Positions 31,985 to 39,741 of a DNA stretch of 64,000 nucleotides are shown one piece after another. A program made the translations under genes and the position numbers. Source of the DNA: Burkholderia sp. WP9 (GTDB lineage: Bacteria > Pseudomonadota > Gammaproteobacteria > Burkholderiales > Burkholderiaceae); contig NZ_FNTG01000002.1 in the NCBI RefSeq assembly GCF_900104795.1, forward strand, positions 3,224,001-3,288,000, in the 5' to 3' direction. The notes beneath the pieces are model-generated. The model made no database searches. It was not told the origin of the DNA and saw only the letters and a list, made by a program, of their open reading frames with translations. Positions within the stretch are counted from its first letter, which is position 1. The number at the start of each line of letters is the position of its first letter.

Positions 31985-32678
31985 GGATTGCGCCGCCGCC
32001 GAGGGATTCTGCTGTTCGCAGCCGGGCGGTGACGGATTCACGGTAGCGGCAATCTCGGGGGGCATGGAGCAGGCGGCGCGAGCCGCGAGGTGCTACACAT
32101 CGGACGGGTGGCGCAACAGTGTTCACCGTTGTAACCGCCAGACGATCTCTTCCCCGAATTACACCAGCTATTTCTTAGCTCGTTGGCCTGGTACAAGCGC
32201 TCTAGCGGCGCATGGGCTTAACGATAAGCGAAACCGCTTTCTAACGCCATACAAACAAGTCTGGATTAAGGAAGGTTTTTTGCATCATGTCACTCGTCCT
32301 GACTGTTCAAAAACCGGTGGTCAAGTGTTCCTATGCGCGGAGTCCAACACAGCGTTGCAATTCGCTTTGCGACGGACGGGAAATCGCACTGTCGTTCGGG
32401 ATTGGGCGTGTCTCACGCTTGCGACACATCGGGCAGCCTGCTTTGCATACCGGTAGGGTTCCGAACGGTCGGCATATTTGACCGGAATGCGAGGCGACCC
32501 CACCGCCCATGCGGCACGCGCGTTTGCCTGGCAAAGAATCAGCCGGCTCAGATTTGCCGAAGCGCGCGGGCAGCGCCGATAAACACGTGTCGGAATCGAA
32601 TCAATGCGTGAGATGAAGGGTGTCCGGCAAGGGTGCGCCGCAGCATGAAGCTCGGTGGCATAAGGGTTTGAAGGTGCT

Positions 32679-32694
32679 TGGCACAGCCGTTGCA
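32679..32694 (+). promoter_or_regulatory. Sigma-54 -24/-12 promoter
   Basis: TGGCACAGCCGTTGCA equals the TGGCAC-N5-TTGCA consensus exactly. Transcription should begin near 32706, running toward the small ORF at 33224 and the CpaE-like gene and giving a leader of about 520 bases. A GAFTGA activator gene lies upstream, divergent. Confidence 0.85.
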
Positions 32695-33149
32695 ATTAGC
32701 ACTTCACAGCGAATGCATTGCCGCCCGGTTCGCACGACGGGGAAGCCAGATAAGAAGCCAAATAAGAAAAAGAAAGACCGGCGGCAAATACAGAGCCTTC
32801 GTGGGCGCGGCCGGGGAAGCCAATGCGTCTTACAAGGTGCGACGGGGCCACTAAAAAAAGCAGATGTCGAAACAGGAGCGGGGTGAATGATCGGTACACC
32901 TGACCGGTTATCCACCAGCGGAGGAAGCAAAAACGTCGACTTCGCAAAAACAAAAGATTCCGCCTAAGAGCGGTGCGCAAGTGAGGAAGGGGTTGGCGGG
33001 CAATAAAACAGCCCACAAAACAAGCGCCCACAAAAGAGAAAGAGCAGCGACGGGGCAGCGCGCGGTCAAGGACCAACCGGGCGCGACGAGGCGGGGAGGA
33101 ACGGCCAGAGTCTCCATAGAGAGGCGCAGGTTACGAGGTGGACCGGGCG

Positions 33150-33175
33150 CCGTGTCCGCGAGTTCGCGGACACGG
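33150..33175 (+). repeat. Strong leader hairpin
   Basis: Near-perfect inverted repeat of 12-bp arms (CCGTGTCCGCGA/TCGCGGACACGG) with only two bases between, about 48 bases before the small ORF's ATG. No T tract follows, so it is more likely a leader structure or operator than a terminator. Confidence 0.7.
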
Positions 33176-33223
33176 CTCACCTGGACACGGCCTTGAAATA
33201 AGACATATTTTTCGGGGGTTGTC

Positions 33224-33508
33224 ATGACCATACATTTCAAGCGCGCCGGCGCGGCACAACCGGCGCATGAAGGCACCGCGCGTTCGGCCGGCGCCGTTTA
33301 TCAACGCCACCTGGCCGCGCCGCGCGCCATGTTCGCCGCGCCGCCGGCCGATCTGCTGACGCTGGTCATTGCCGAAGCAATCAAGCGTAAGGCGCAGGCG
33401 GAGATCCAGCGCGAGGCGTTGCGCGACGCGATGTATGAGATGCCGGCATCTCCGGACCGATACCACGATCGCGGGGCGGACATTCGCCCCTCCGATTCCG
33501 ACGAATAA
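33224..33508 (+). CDS. Small hypothetical protein upstream of CpaE-like gene
   Basis: 94 residues. GGGGG lies seven bases before the ATG. It has no signal peptide, membrane segment or cysteine. The middle is an amphipathic helix (PADLLTLVIAEAIKRKAQAEIQREALRDAMYEM), then a charged, disordered end. I do not recognise the family. Codon use is like its neighbours. It lies 67 bases before the CpaE-like gene on the same strand and downstream of the -24/-12 promoter, so it is likely co-expressed with it. Confidence 0.65.
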   Translation: MTIHFKRAGAAQPAHEGTARSAGAVYQRHLAAPRAMFAAPPADLLTLVIAEAIKRKAQAEIQREALRDAMYEMPASPDRYHDRGADIRPSDSDE

Positions 33509-33575
33509 TCAGAACATAGACCGTTGTCGCGGTGGCCACGGCAACCGGACGGCGGCTGAGCGGCGGAGAGCCGGC

Positions 33576-34778
33576 ATGATCGACATCTTCCTGATTTCAT
33601 CCAGCATGGAGCGCGCGCCGCAAATCGTCGCGCGTCTCGAGGCAAGCGGCGTGGCCTACCGGCTGCGCACCGCTCACGGTTCGGCCCGGCAGGTGCGCGC
33701 GCACGCCCGTGCGGTCCGCAGCGCCGAGCTGCTGATCGTCGACGATGTCGATCTGAGCGCGCGTGACCTGGACGGCATCGAGGAGGCGCTTGCCTGCACG
33801 CCGGCGCTGCATTGCGTGCTGATGACGCCGGCGCCATCCACGGCATTACTGGGCGTGGCGATGCGTGTCGGCGTGCGGCACGTCCTGTCGTGGCCGCTCG
33901 ACGCCGACGAGCTCACCACCATCCTGATTCAGGTCGAGGCGCGAAAAAACGCGAGCGGACGGCGCGCCGGACGTGTCGTCTCGCTGGCTTCGAGCAAAGG
34001 CGGCAGCGGCACGACGCTGATTGCCGTGAATCTCGCCTATTCGCTCGCCGCGCTGAGCAACCGGCGTGTGCTGCTGATCGACCTGAGCCAGCAATTCGGC
34101 GACGCCAGCCTGCTCATGGCCGACAAACCGCCGCCCACCACGCTTGCCGATCTCTGCTCCCAGGTGGAGCGCCTCGACGCCGCGCTGCTCGAATCTTGCG
34201 TGATGCATGTCCACGCAAATCTCGATGTGCTGGCGGGCGCAGGCGATCCGCTCAAGGCCGCCGAACTGCTGCCGGCCCAGTTGGCGCGGATTCTCGCACT
34301 GGTGCGCGAGCGTTACGACGCGGTGTTGATCGACATTGGCCAGAGCCTCAATCCGCTCACGATCCATGCGCTCGACCACAGCGATGTGATCTGCATGGTG
34401 GTGCGCCAGAACCTGCTGTACCTGCACGGCGGGCGCCGCATGCTCGATATTTTCAGGGAACTGGGTTATCCGGCGAGCAAGGTGCGGGTCGTGGTGAATC
34501 AATACGACAAGAACGCCCAGATCAACCTGCCGAAGCTCGAACAGACGCTCGGCGCGAAGGTGGCGCATCAGCTTCCGCGCGACGAAAAACAGGCCAACGA
34601 GGCGCTCAGCCGCGGCGTGCCGCTGGTGACGTCGGCTAAAGACAGTACGCTCGCGCAAGGCATCAGCCTGCTGGCGGACATGCTCTGGCCGTCCAGCGCC
34701 GAGCGCCGCAAAGGCGTGCTCGGCCGGCTGTTCGCGTCGCGGCCGAATACGCCGCCGCAGCTCAAGCCGGGGCATTGA
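33576..34778 (+). CDS. Orphan CpaE/MinD-like ATPase
   Basis: 400 residues. The first ~125 residues are a receiver-like domain (IDIFLISSSMERAPQIVARLEASGV) without an obvious phosphoacceptor, as in CpaE/TadZ. Then a MinD/ParA ATPase with the deviant Walker A SSKGGSGTT, switch II region VLLIDLSQQFGDASLL, and QYDKNAQINL near the end. CpaE/TadZ proteins position Flp-pilus machinery at cell poles. No flp, cpaB, cpaC or cpaF genes are in this window, so it is an orphan. CGGAG precedes the ATG. It is probably under sigma-54 control from 32679. Confidence 0.92.
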   Translation: MIDIFLISSSMERAPQIVARLEASGVAYRLRTAHGSARQVRAHARAVRSAELLIVDDVDLSARDLDGIEEALACTPALHCVLMTPAPSTALLGVAMRVGVRHVLSWPLDADELTTILIQVEARKNASGRRAGRVVSLASSKGGSGTTLIAVNLAYSLAALSNRRVLLIDLSQQFGDASLLMADKPPPTTLADLCSQVERLDAALLESCVMHVHANLDVLAGAGDPLKAAELLPAQLARILALVRERYDAVLIDIGQSLNPLTIHALDHSDVICMVVRQNLLYLHGGRRMLDIFRELGYPASKVRVVVNQYDKNAQINLPKLEQTLGAKVAHQLPRDEKQANEALSRGVPLVTSAKDSTLAQGISLLADMLWPSSAERRKGVLGRLFASRPNTPPQLKPGH

Positions 34779-34794
34779 ACTCCACGGGTCAAGC

Positions 34795-34913
34795 GCGATC
34801 TGCTACGTGTTAGCAGGGAATTCGCACGCGCGTGGCATGATCCTGAGTGGAAGGACGCACCGGGTGAAAGTCCGGCCCGCCCGATCCGCCCGATCACTCT
34901 CGAGAGCGCCACC
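34795..34913 (+). promoter_or_regulatory. Structured leader of the NAMPT-type gene
   Basis: A hairpin CTGCTA-CGTGT-TAGCAG (34800-34816), with an outer GCGA/TCGC pair, is followed by CCGGGTGAAAGTCCGG around 34860-34875 and a doubled 9-mer CCGCCCGAT (34877-34894). The GGTGAAAGTCCGG piece recalls the core of cobalamin riboswitches, but no B12-box segment is seen. It may be a structured leader. Not proven. Confidence 0.4.
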
Positions 34914-36374
34914 GTGAGCGCCGCATCGACCATGCAAAACGAGTTCAACGGTCTCAACGATATCGCGTCGATCCTGTCCAATCCGATTCTCAACACGGAT
35001 TCGTACAAGGCGTCGCATTACCTGCAATATCCGCCCGAAGCGTCGGCGATGTTCTCGTACATCGAATCGCGCGGCGGGCGCTACGACCGCACGCTGTTCT
35101 TCGGCCTGCAGATGCTGATCAAGGAGTACTTGTGCCGCCCGGTCACGCCGGCCATGATCGATCAGGCCAAGGCATTCTTCACGACGCACGGCGAGCCGTT
35201 CAACGAAGCCGGCTGGCGCCACATCGTCGAACACTACGGCGGCTATCTGCCGGTGCGCATTCGCGCGGTGCCGGAAGGCTCGGTCGTGCCGACGCACAAC
35301 GTGCTCGTCACGGTCGAGTGCGACGATCCGCAAGTGTTCTGGCTGGCTTCGTATCTGGAAACCATGCTGCTGCGCGTGTGGTATCCGATTACGGTGGCGA
35401 CGCAAAGCTGGCATCTACGTAAGACAATCCGCGACTATCTGCTCAGGAGCAGTGACGACCTCACGCAATTGCCGTTCAAGCTGCACGACTTCGGTGCGCG
35501 CGGCGTGTCGAGCGCGGAGTCGGCGGCGATTGGCGGCGCGGCGCACCTCGTCAGTTTCATGGGCTCGGATACCGTGCTCGGCGTGGTCGCGGCGAACCAC
35601 TACTACAACGAGGCGATGGCGGCGTTTTCCGTGCCGGCGGCGGAGCACAGCACGATCACCTCATGGGGACGCGAACGGGAGACCGATGCGTTTCGCAACA
35701 TGATCGCGCAGTTCGGCAAGCCAGGCGCGATCGTTTCGGTGGTGTCCGATTCCTACGATCTGTTCGCCGCGCTGCATGCCTGGGGTACGGAATTGAAGCA
35801 GACGGTGCTCGACTCCGGTGGCATCCTCGTGATCCGGCCCGACTCCGGCGATCCGCGCACGATCGTCCTGCAAACCATGCAGGCCCTGGAGGCGTCGTTC
35901 GGTTCGTCGGTGAACGGCAAAGGCCGGCGCGTGCTCGACAACGTGCGCGTGATTCAAGGCGACGGCGTGAATCCCGACTCGATCGAAGCGATCCTCGCCG
36001 CCATCGACGAAGCCGGTTTCGCGGCGGACAACATCGTGTTCGGCATGGGCGGCGCGCTGTTGCAGCAGATCAACCGCGACACGCAGCGCTTCGCGATGAA
36101 ATGCTCCGCGATCCGTTTAGGCGATGAGTGGCACGACGTGCTCAAGGACCCAGTCACGGACGCTGGAAAGCGTTCGATGAAAGGGCGGCTCACCCTGCTG
36201 GTGAATCGCCATACCGGCGAGTATCGAACCGCGACGCTACCCATTGAGTGGAACGAAGGCACTGTCGAGGGCGATTGGGAAGAGGCGCTGGTGACGGTCT
36301 TCGATTCCGGCAAGTTGCTGATCGACATGTCGCTGGCCGAGATCAGGAGCCGGGCTCACGCGCACGAAGCCTGA
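34914..36374 (+). CDS. nadV: NAMPT-type nicotinamide/nicotinate phosphoribosyltransferase
   Basis: 486 residues. The sequence aligns with the eukaryote-like NAMPT/NadV family: NTDSYKASHYLQYPPEASAMFSYIESRG at the start, KLHDFGARGVSSAESAAIGGAAHLVSFMGSDT, GILVIRPDSGDP and DNIVFGMGGALLQQINRDTQRFAMKCSAI for the phosphoribosyl and base pockets. It makes NMN from nicotinamide and PRPP, a one-step NAD salvage. No nicotinamidase or Nudix partner is adjacent. GTG start follows GAGAG; an ATG six codons later is possible. The 3' end overlaps the convergent transporter gene by 19 bases. Confidence 0.93.
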   Translation: MSAASTMQNEFNGLNDIASILSNPILNTDSYKASHYLQYPPEASAMFSYIESRGGRYDRTLFFGLQMLIKEYLCRPVTPAMIDQAKAFFTTHGEPFNEAGWRHIVEHYGGYLPVRIRAVPEGSVVPTHNVLVTVECDDPQVFWLASYLETMLLRVWYPITVATQSWHLRKTIRDYLLRSSDDLTQLPFKLHDFGARGVSSAESAAIGGAAHLVSFMGSDTVLGVVAANHYYNEAMAAFSVPAAEHSTITSWGRERETDAFRNMIAQFGKPGAIVSVVSDSYDLFAALHAWGTELKQTVLDSGGILVIRPDSGDPRTIVLQTMQALEASFGSSVNGKGRRVLDNVRVIQGDGVNPDSIEAILAAIDEAGFAADNIVFGMGGALLQQINRDTQRFAMKCSAIRLGDEWHDVLKDPVTDAGKRSMKGRLTLLVNRHTGEYRTATLPIEWNEGTVEGDWEEALVTVFDSGKLLIDMSLAEIRSRAHAHEA

Positions 36375-38215
36375 CGCGAGCCGCTCGCTTGCCAGACTGC
36401 AACGCCTGAAGCGCGGAAGTCCACCCTGCATGGCGCGCCTTCGCGCAGGCGGGTATCTTCATTGGCCATGTCGAACCGGACACCGGCAATATTCACGCGG
36501 ACATAACGCTCACCGCGCCGCAATTCGACCGCGTCGATCACGCCGGCATGCATGCCGGCGTCCGTCACGTGAATGGCGTGCGACGACACGCGCCACATGA
36601 CCCGCTCGCCGGCGTCGAGCGCGAGCCCGCTGTCACCCGTGCCGATCACGAAGCCCGGAGCGATCTCCACGTGTGCCGATGCGCTCATCACCCCTTCGCC
36701 GACGTTGTGCAAGCCGAGCAGGGCGGCCACCCGCATCGACGCCGGCCGCTCGAACACGGCGTCGATCGGACCCGCTTGTAACACGCGGCCCTGTTCGACG
36801 ACCAGCACTTCGTCAGCCAGCAAAGCGGCTTCATCCGGATCGTGCGTGACGATGATCGTCACCGCCGCGATCTCGCGCTGCAAGGCGCGCAACGACTGCT
36901 GCAAGCGGCGCCGCCGAGGCGTATCCAGCGCGGCGAACGGCTCGTCGAACAGCAGCAGTTCGCTATGCCGGGTCAGCGCGCGCGCAAGCGCGACCCGCTG
37001 CCGCTGGCCGAACGACAATTGATGCGGCAGGCGCGCGACCAGTTGCGCGAGTCCCAGATGATCGAGCCAGTAACGCGCGCTGGCGGGATCGGCATCGACG
37101 GGGAAGGCCAGTTGCCGCGCTACCGTCATATGCGGAAACAGGCCGTAGTCTTGCGGCATATAACCGATCTGCCGACGCTCGGGCGGCAGCGTGTCCAATT
37201 GCGTCGTGCCGAGCATCACATTGCTCGACGCGTTGGACTCGAGCCCCGCAATCAGCCGCAGCGCCAATGACTTGCCAGAGCCGGACGGCCCGATGATCGC
37301 GAGACGCCGCGTGAGCGGCGTCCATGCAATGTCGAGATCGAACGCGCCGAGGCGGCGCCGCAAATGGAAGGCGAGGCGCAGGTCCGTGGTGTCGCGGCTC
37401 GCGGTCAGGTCCGTGCCGGGTTCGAGCGCGTCGTCGCCATTTTCGGTCTGTGGGAGTGCGCGCTTCTGCCGAAGGCTGTAAATCGACAATGCCGCGCAGA
37501 CGATCGCGATGCCAAGCGTGGGCAGCAGCAAGGGCATCATCGCCGGAAGGCCCTGGCCGCCGAATACGACATATGTATAGACCGGCAACGAATACGGGTG
37601 ATAGGCGACCATCACGGTCGCGCCGAATTCGCCGAACGCGCGCAGCCACGCGAGCGCGAGTCCCGCGCGAATCGCCGGCCAGGCCACCGGCAACATGACC
37701 CGGAAAAAGCGGCTGGCGGCGTGATGGCCAAGTGTCGCGGCCACGTCGTCGAGTACCGGATCGACGCCGGCGAACGCGGATTTGGCGGCGATGATCAGGA
37801 ACGGCGCGGCGACGAAAATTTCTGCGAGCACGATGCCTGCGAACGAATCGGTCAGCATGCCGTGAGTCAATTGACCGACCCAGCTATACGGGCCGAGCAG
37901 AAACAGCAGCAGCACGCCGCTGGTGAGCGGCGGCAACGCCAGCGGCAACTGCACGAAAAAACCGAGCAGCGCCACCTTGCGCGAATTCGAGCGCGCCAGA
38001 AAATAGCCGAGCGGCACGCCGCCGAGCAAAATCGCGAGCGAGGCCACGCTCGCGCTCGCGGCCGAAACACCGACTGCGGACCACGTGGCGCGCCAGTCGA
38101 CGTTTGCCCAATCCCCCGCGCCGAGCTGCGGCACACTCGCGATAAACGGAGCGCACAGATAGATGGCCAGCAGCGCGGCCAGCCATAGTAACGGACGCGC
38201 AGCGGTGCGTTTCAC
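36356..38215 (-). CDS. Fused permease-ATPase of a molybdate/tungstate ABC importer
   Basis: 619 residues, one polypeptide joining two subunits. Residues 1-~240 are a ModB/WtpB-like permease with six hydrophobic segments and the EAA loop (DDVAATLGHHAASRFFRVMLPVAWP). Residues ~275-500 are an ABC ATPase with Walker A GPSGSGKS, Walker B LLLFDEPFAALD and signature LSFGQRQRV, whose second residue replaces Gly of LSGGQ. The C-terminal ~100 residues are a TOBE-like anion-binding domain. The binding-protein gene precedes it, and a ModE-box candidate controls the unit. Usually these are separate genes, so the fusion is unusual. Confidence 0.93.
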   Translation of the reverse strand: MKRTAARPLLWLAALLAIYLCAPFIASVPQLGAGDWANVDWRATWSAVGVSAASASVASLAILLGGVPLGYFLARSNSRKVALLGFFVQLPLALPPLTSGVLLLFLLGPYSWVGQLTHGMLTDSFAGIVLAEIFVAAPFLIIAAKSAFAGVDPVLDDVAATLGHHAASRFFRVMLPVAWPAIRAGLALAWLRAFGEFGATVMVAYHPYSLPVYTYVVFGGQGLPAMMPLLLPTLGIAIVCAALSIYSLRQKRALPQTENGDDALEPGTDLTASRDTTDLRLAFHLRRRLGAFDLDIAWTPLTRRLAIIGPSGSGKSLALRLIAGLESNASSNVMLGTTQLDTLPPERRQIGYMPQDYGLFPHMTVARQLAFPVDADPASARYWLDHLGLAQLVARLPHQLSFGQRQRVALARALTRHSELLLFDEPFAALDTPRRRRLQQSLRALQREIAAVTIIVTHDPDEAALLADEVLVVEQGRVLQAGPIDAVFERPASMRVAALLGLHNVGEGVMSASAHVEIAPGFVIGTGDSGLALDAGERVMWRVSSHAIHVTDAGMHAGVIDAVELRRGERYVRVNIAGVRFDMANEDTRLREGAPCRVDFRASGVAVWQASGSRQASCA

Positions 38216-38220
38216 CGCGC

Positions 38221-39111
38221 TTACCGCGTGGCGGCGTCGATCACGGCTTGCAGCGAGGGCGGCATGGCCTGCAGGTTGCCGCTCACGGTCGGTTTGATGA
38301 CGTCCACGCCATGCTGCTTCAGCAACTCGCGTCCTGTTGCGCTCAACAGGAAGTCGGCGAAGCTGCTCGCGCCTTCACGGTTCGGCGCGTCGCTGAGAAT
38401 CGTCAACGTATAGCTGGCCTTGGCCTGCAATTCGGGCGCCGGTCGGAGCGCCGGAATCTTCAGGTCGGATGTTTCGGTGGAATAGAAAAAGCCGGTGTCG
38501 AGCTGGCCGGATTGCAGGCGGCCAACCAGCGTTTCCTCAGGCAAGACCTGCTCCGGGTTCTCCGCTGCGCCCAGCGTCTTTTGCACGAGGTCCGGCTGAT
38601 GGTAGAGCTCGGCCGCCCTGTTCATCATCTCGACGGTGAATGCGCCTTTGGGGTCGAGCTTCGGATCGGTCCGGCCGATGCGGATGCCCGGCTCCTGCAG
38701 CACCTGGTCCCAGCGTTTGGTCTTGAACTGCGCGGCGAACCGGCTCTGCGGGTTATAGCCGATCATCAACGGCGATTCGGCGAAGTTCACATACCACGTA
38801 ACGTGATCGCCATTCGCCGCGCCCATCAGACTGTCATTCACCTTGGGGCTCGCGCTGATAAACACGTCGCCGCGACGCAGCTTGCCCTTGATCTCGTTGG
38901 CGATCTTGTTCGAGCCCGCTGCGTAGCCGCGGAAATGCTGGCCGGTGGCCTTCTCGAATGCCGGGCCGATGCTGCGCTCCATCAGATTGACGAGCGAGCC
39001 GGCGTACAGCACGTTGACCGTGTTGTCCTGCGCCAACGCGGGCGTCGCGGCCACGATGCCGGTGACAGCCACGAGTGGGGCAACGAGAGAAGCGAACAGC
39101 TTGCGAATCAT
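38221..39111 (-). CDS. WtpA/ModA-like molybdate/tungstate-binding protein
   Basis: 296 residues. Signal peptide MIRKLFASLVAPLVAVTGIVAATPALA exports it to the periplasm. The mature part starts NTVNVLYAGSLVNLMERSIGPAFEKATG, the pattern of WtpA-type tungstate/molybdate binders, with DVFISASPKVND for oxyanion contact and an end like the ModA family (FLLSATGRELLKQHG). Start chosen at MIRKLF because the upstream extension is basic and lies across the promoter. It is read before the fused permease-ATPase after only six bases, so they form one operon. A ModE-like box overlaps the promoter region 16 bases upstream. Confidence 0.93.
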   Translation of the reverse strand: MIRKLFASLVAPLVAVTGIVAATPALAQDNTVNVLYAGSLVNLMERSIGPAFEKATGQHFRGYAAGSNKIANEIKGKLRRGDVFISASPKVNDSLMGAANGDHVTWYVNFAESPLMIGYNPQSRFAAQFKTKRWDQVLQEPGIRIGRTDPKLDPKGAFTVEMMNRAAELYHQPDLVQKTLGAAENPEQVLPEETLVGRLQSGQLDTGFFYSTETSDLKIPALRPAPELQAKASYTLTILSDAPNREGASSFADFLLSATGRELLKQHGVDVIKPTVSGNLQAMPPSLQAVIDAATR

Positions 39112-39126
39112 GCGACGACCCCGAAA

Positions 39127-39150
39127 CGTTATAAAGAGCGCTATATTACG
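39127..39150. promoter_or_regulatory. ModE-type operator candidate
   Basis: CGTTAT-N12-ATTACG matches the E. coli modA operator layout CGTTAT-N12-ATAACG with a single changed base. It lies 16 bases before the WtpA-like start codon, so a molybdate-bound ModE would block this importer. Confidence 0.75.
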
Positions 39151-39304
39151 ACGTCGGCGCGTTGCATGGCTTGCAGCCCCCACTGATTGCCTGGTTTGAG
39201 CGGCATCGCCGCCGGGTTGTCCGGGTTGTGAAGACTACGGACACTGTTTCCCAGGCCTCCGCTGACGGCTATCCGGCCAGGTGGCAGCACCAGGCGGTTC
39301 GTGT

Positions 39305-39718
39305 ATGCTTTCGCGCATGGCCGACACCCCCAAAACCAAATCCGCACCCGCGGCAAAAAAAGCCGCGAAGGCGCGCCCCGAAGTGCGCTTCAGAATGCGC
39401 ATTCGCAGCGCAGACGCGGTCGCTCTCGGGCCGGGCAAAGTCGACCTGCTCGAAGCCGTGCGCGAATTCGGCTCGATCTCGGCGGCGGCGCGCAGTCTCG
39501 GTATGTCGTACCGGCGCGCGTGGCTCCTGATCGACGAGCTGAACCGTTCGCTCAAGTCGCCTGCCACGCATTCGGAGCAGGGCGGGCAAAGCGGCGGCGG
39601 CTGCACGCTGACTTCCGTTGGCGAAACCATCATTCGCCTGTATCGCGACGTCGAAGTCGAGGCGCAGCGAAGTTGCGCGAAACAGATTGCCGAGCTGACC
39701 CGGTTGATCCGCTCCTGA
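39305..39718 (+). CDS. ModE-like HTH regulator (DNA-binding domain only)
   Basis: 137 residues. After a Lys/Ala/Pro-rich basic start there is a ModE-type winged helix: RFRMRIRSADAVALGPGKVDLLEAVREFGSISAAARSLGMSYRRAWLLIDELNRSL and a terminal LTRLIRS helix. E. coli ModE (about 260 residues) adds two molybdate-sensing TOBE repeats; here they are absent, so anion sensing must come from elsewhere or be lost. Divergent from the importer operon, with the ModE box between. Start is given at the ATG after AGGCGG; another ATG four codons later is possible. Confidence 0.88.
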   Translation: MLSRMADTPKTKSAPAAKKAAKARPEVRFRMRIRSADAVALGPGKVDLLEAVREFGSISAAARSLGMSYRRAWLLIDELNRSLKSPATHSEQGGQSGGGCTLTSVGETIIRLYRDVEVEAQRSCAKQIAELTRLIRS

Positions 39719-39741
39719 ACGGTTGAGTCTTTCAGGCGTTG

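Larger units (their letters stand above)
31869..33223. other. Long intergenic region between activator and CpaE-like genes
   Basis: About 1.35 kb without a convincing gene. It holds an inverted repeat CTAACCGG/CCGGTTAG at 31954-31984, an interrupted repeat GTGTC-N10-GACAC at 32408-32427, an IHF-like AATCAATGCGTGA at 32599-32611, the perfect -24/-12 promoter at 32679 and a strong hairpin at 33150. The stretch after 32730 is purine-rich, unlike the neighbouring coding DNA. Confidence 0.7.

Noticed and set aside
31865..32456. Overlapping ORFs in the intergenic region upstream of the activator gene
   Set aside because: No ribosome site, domain or coding-type codon use; frames on both strands look equally random.
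32620..32886. Lys/Arg-rich ORF across the -24/-12 promoter
   Set aside because: It runs through the promoter itself and has a composition produced by the purine-rich leader, with no domain.
33576..34778. Part of a Flp pilus locus
   Set aside because: The CpaE-like gene has no flp, cpa or tad neighbours in the window, so no locus is claimed.
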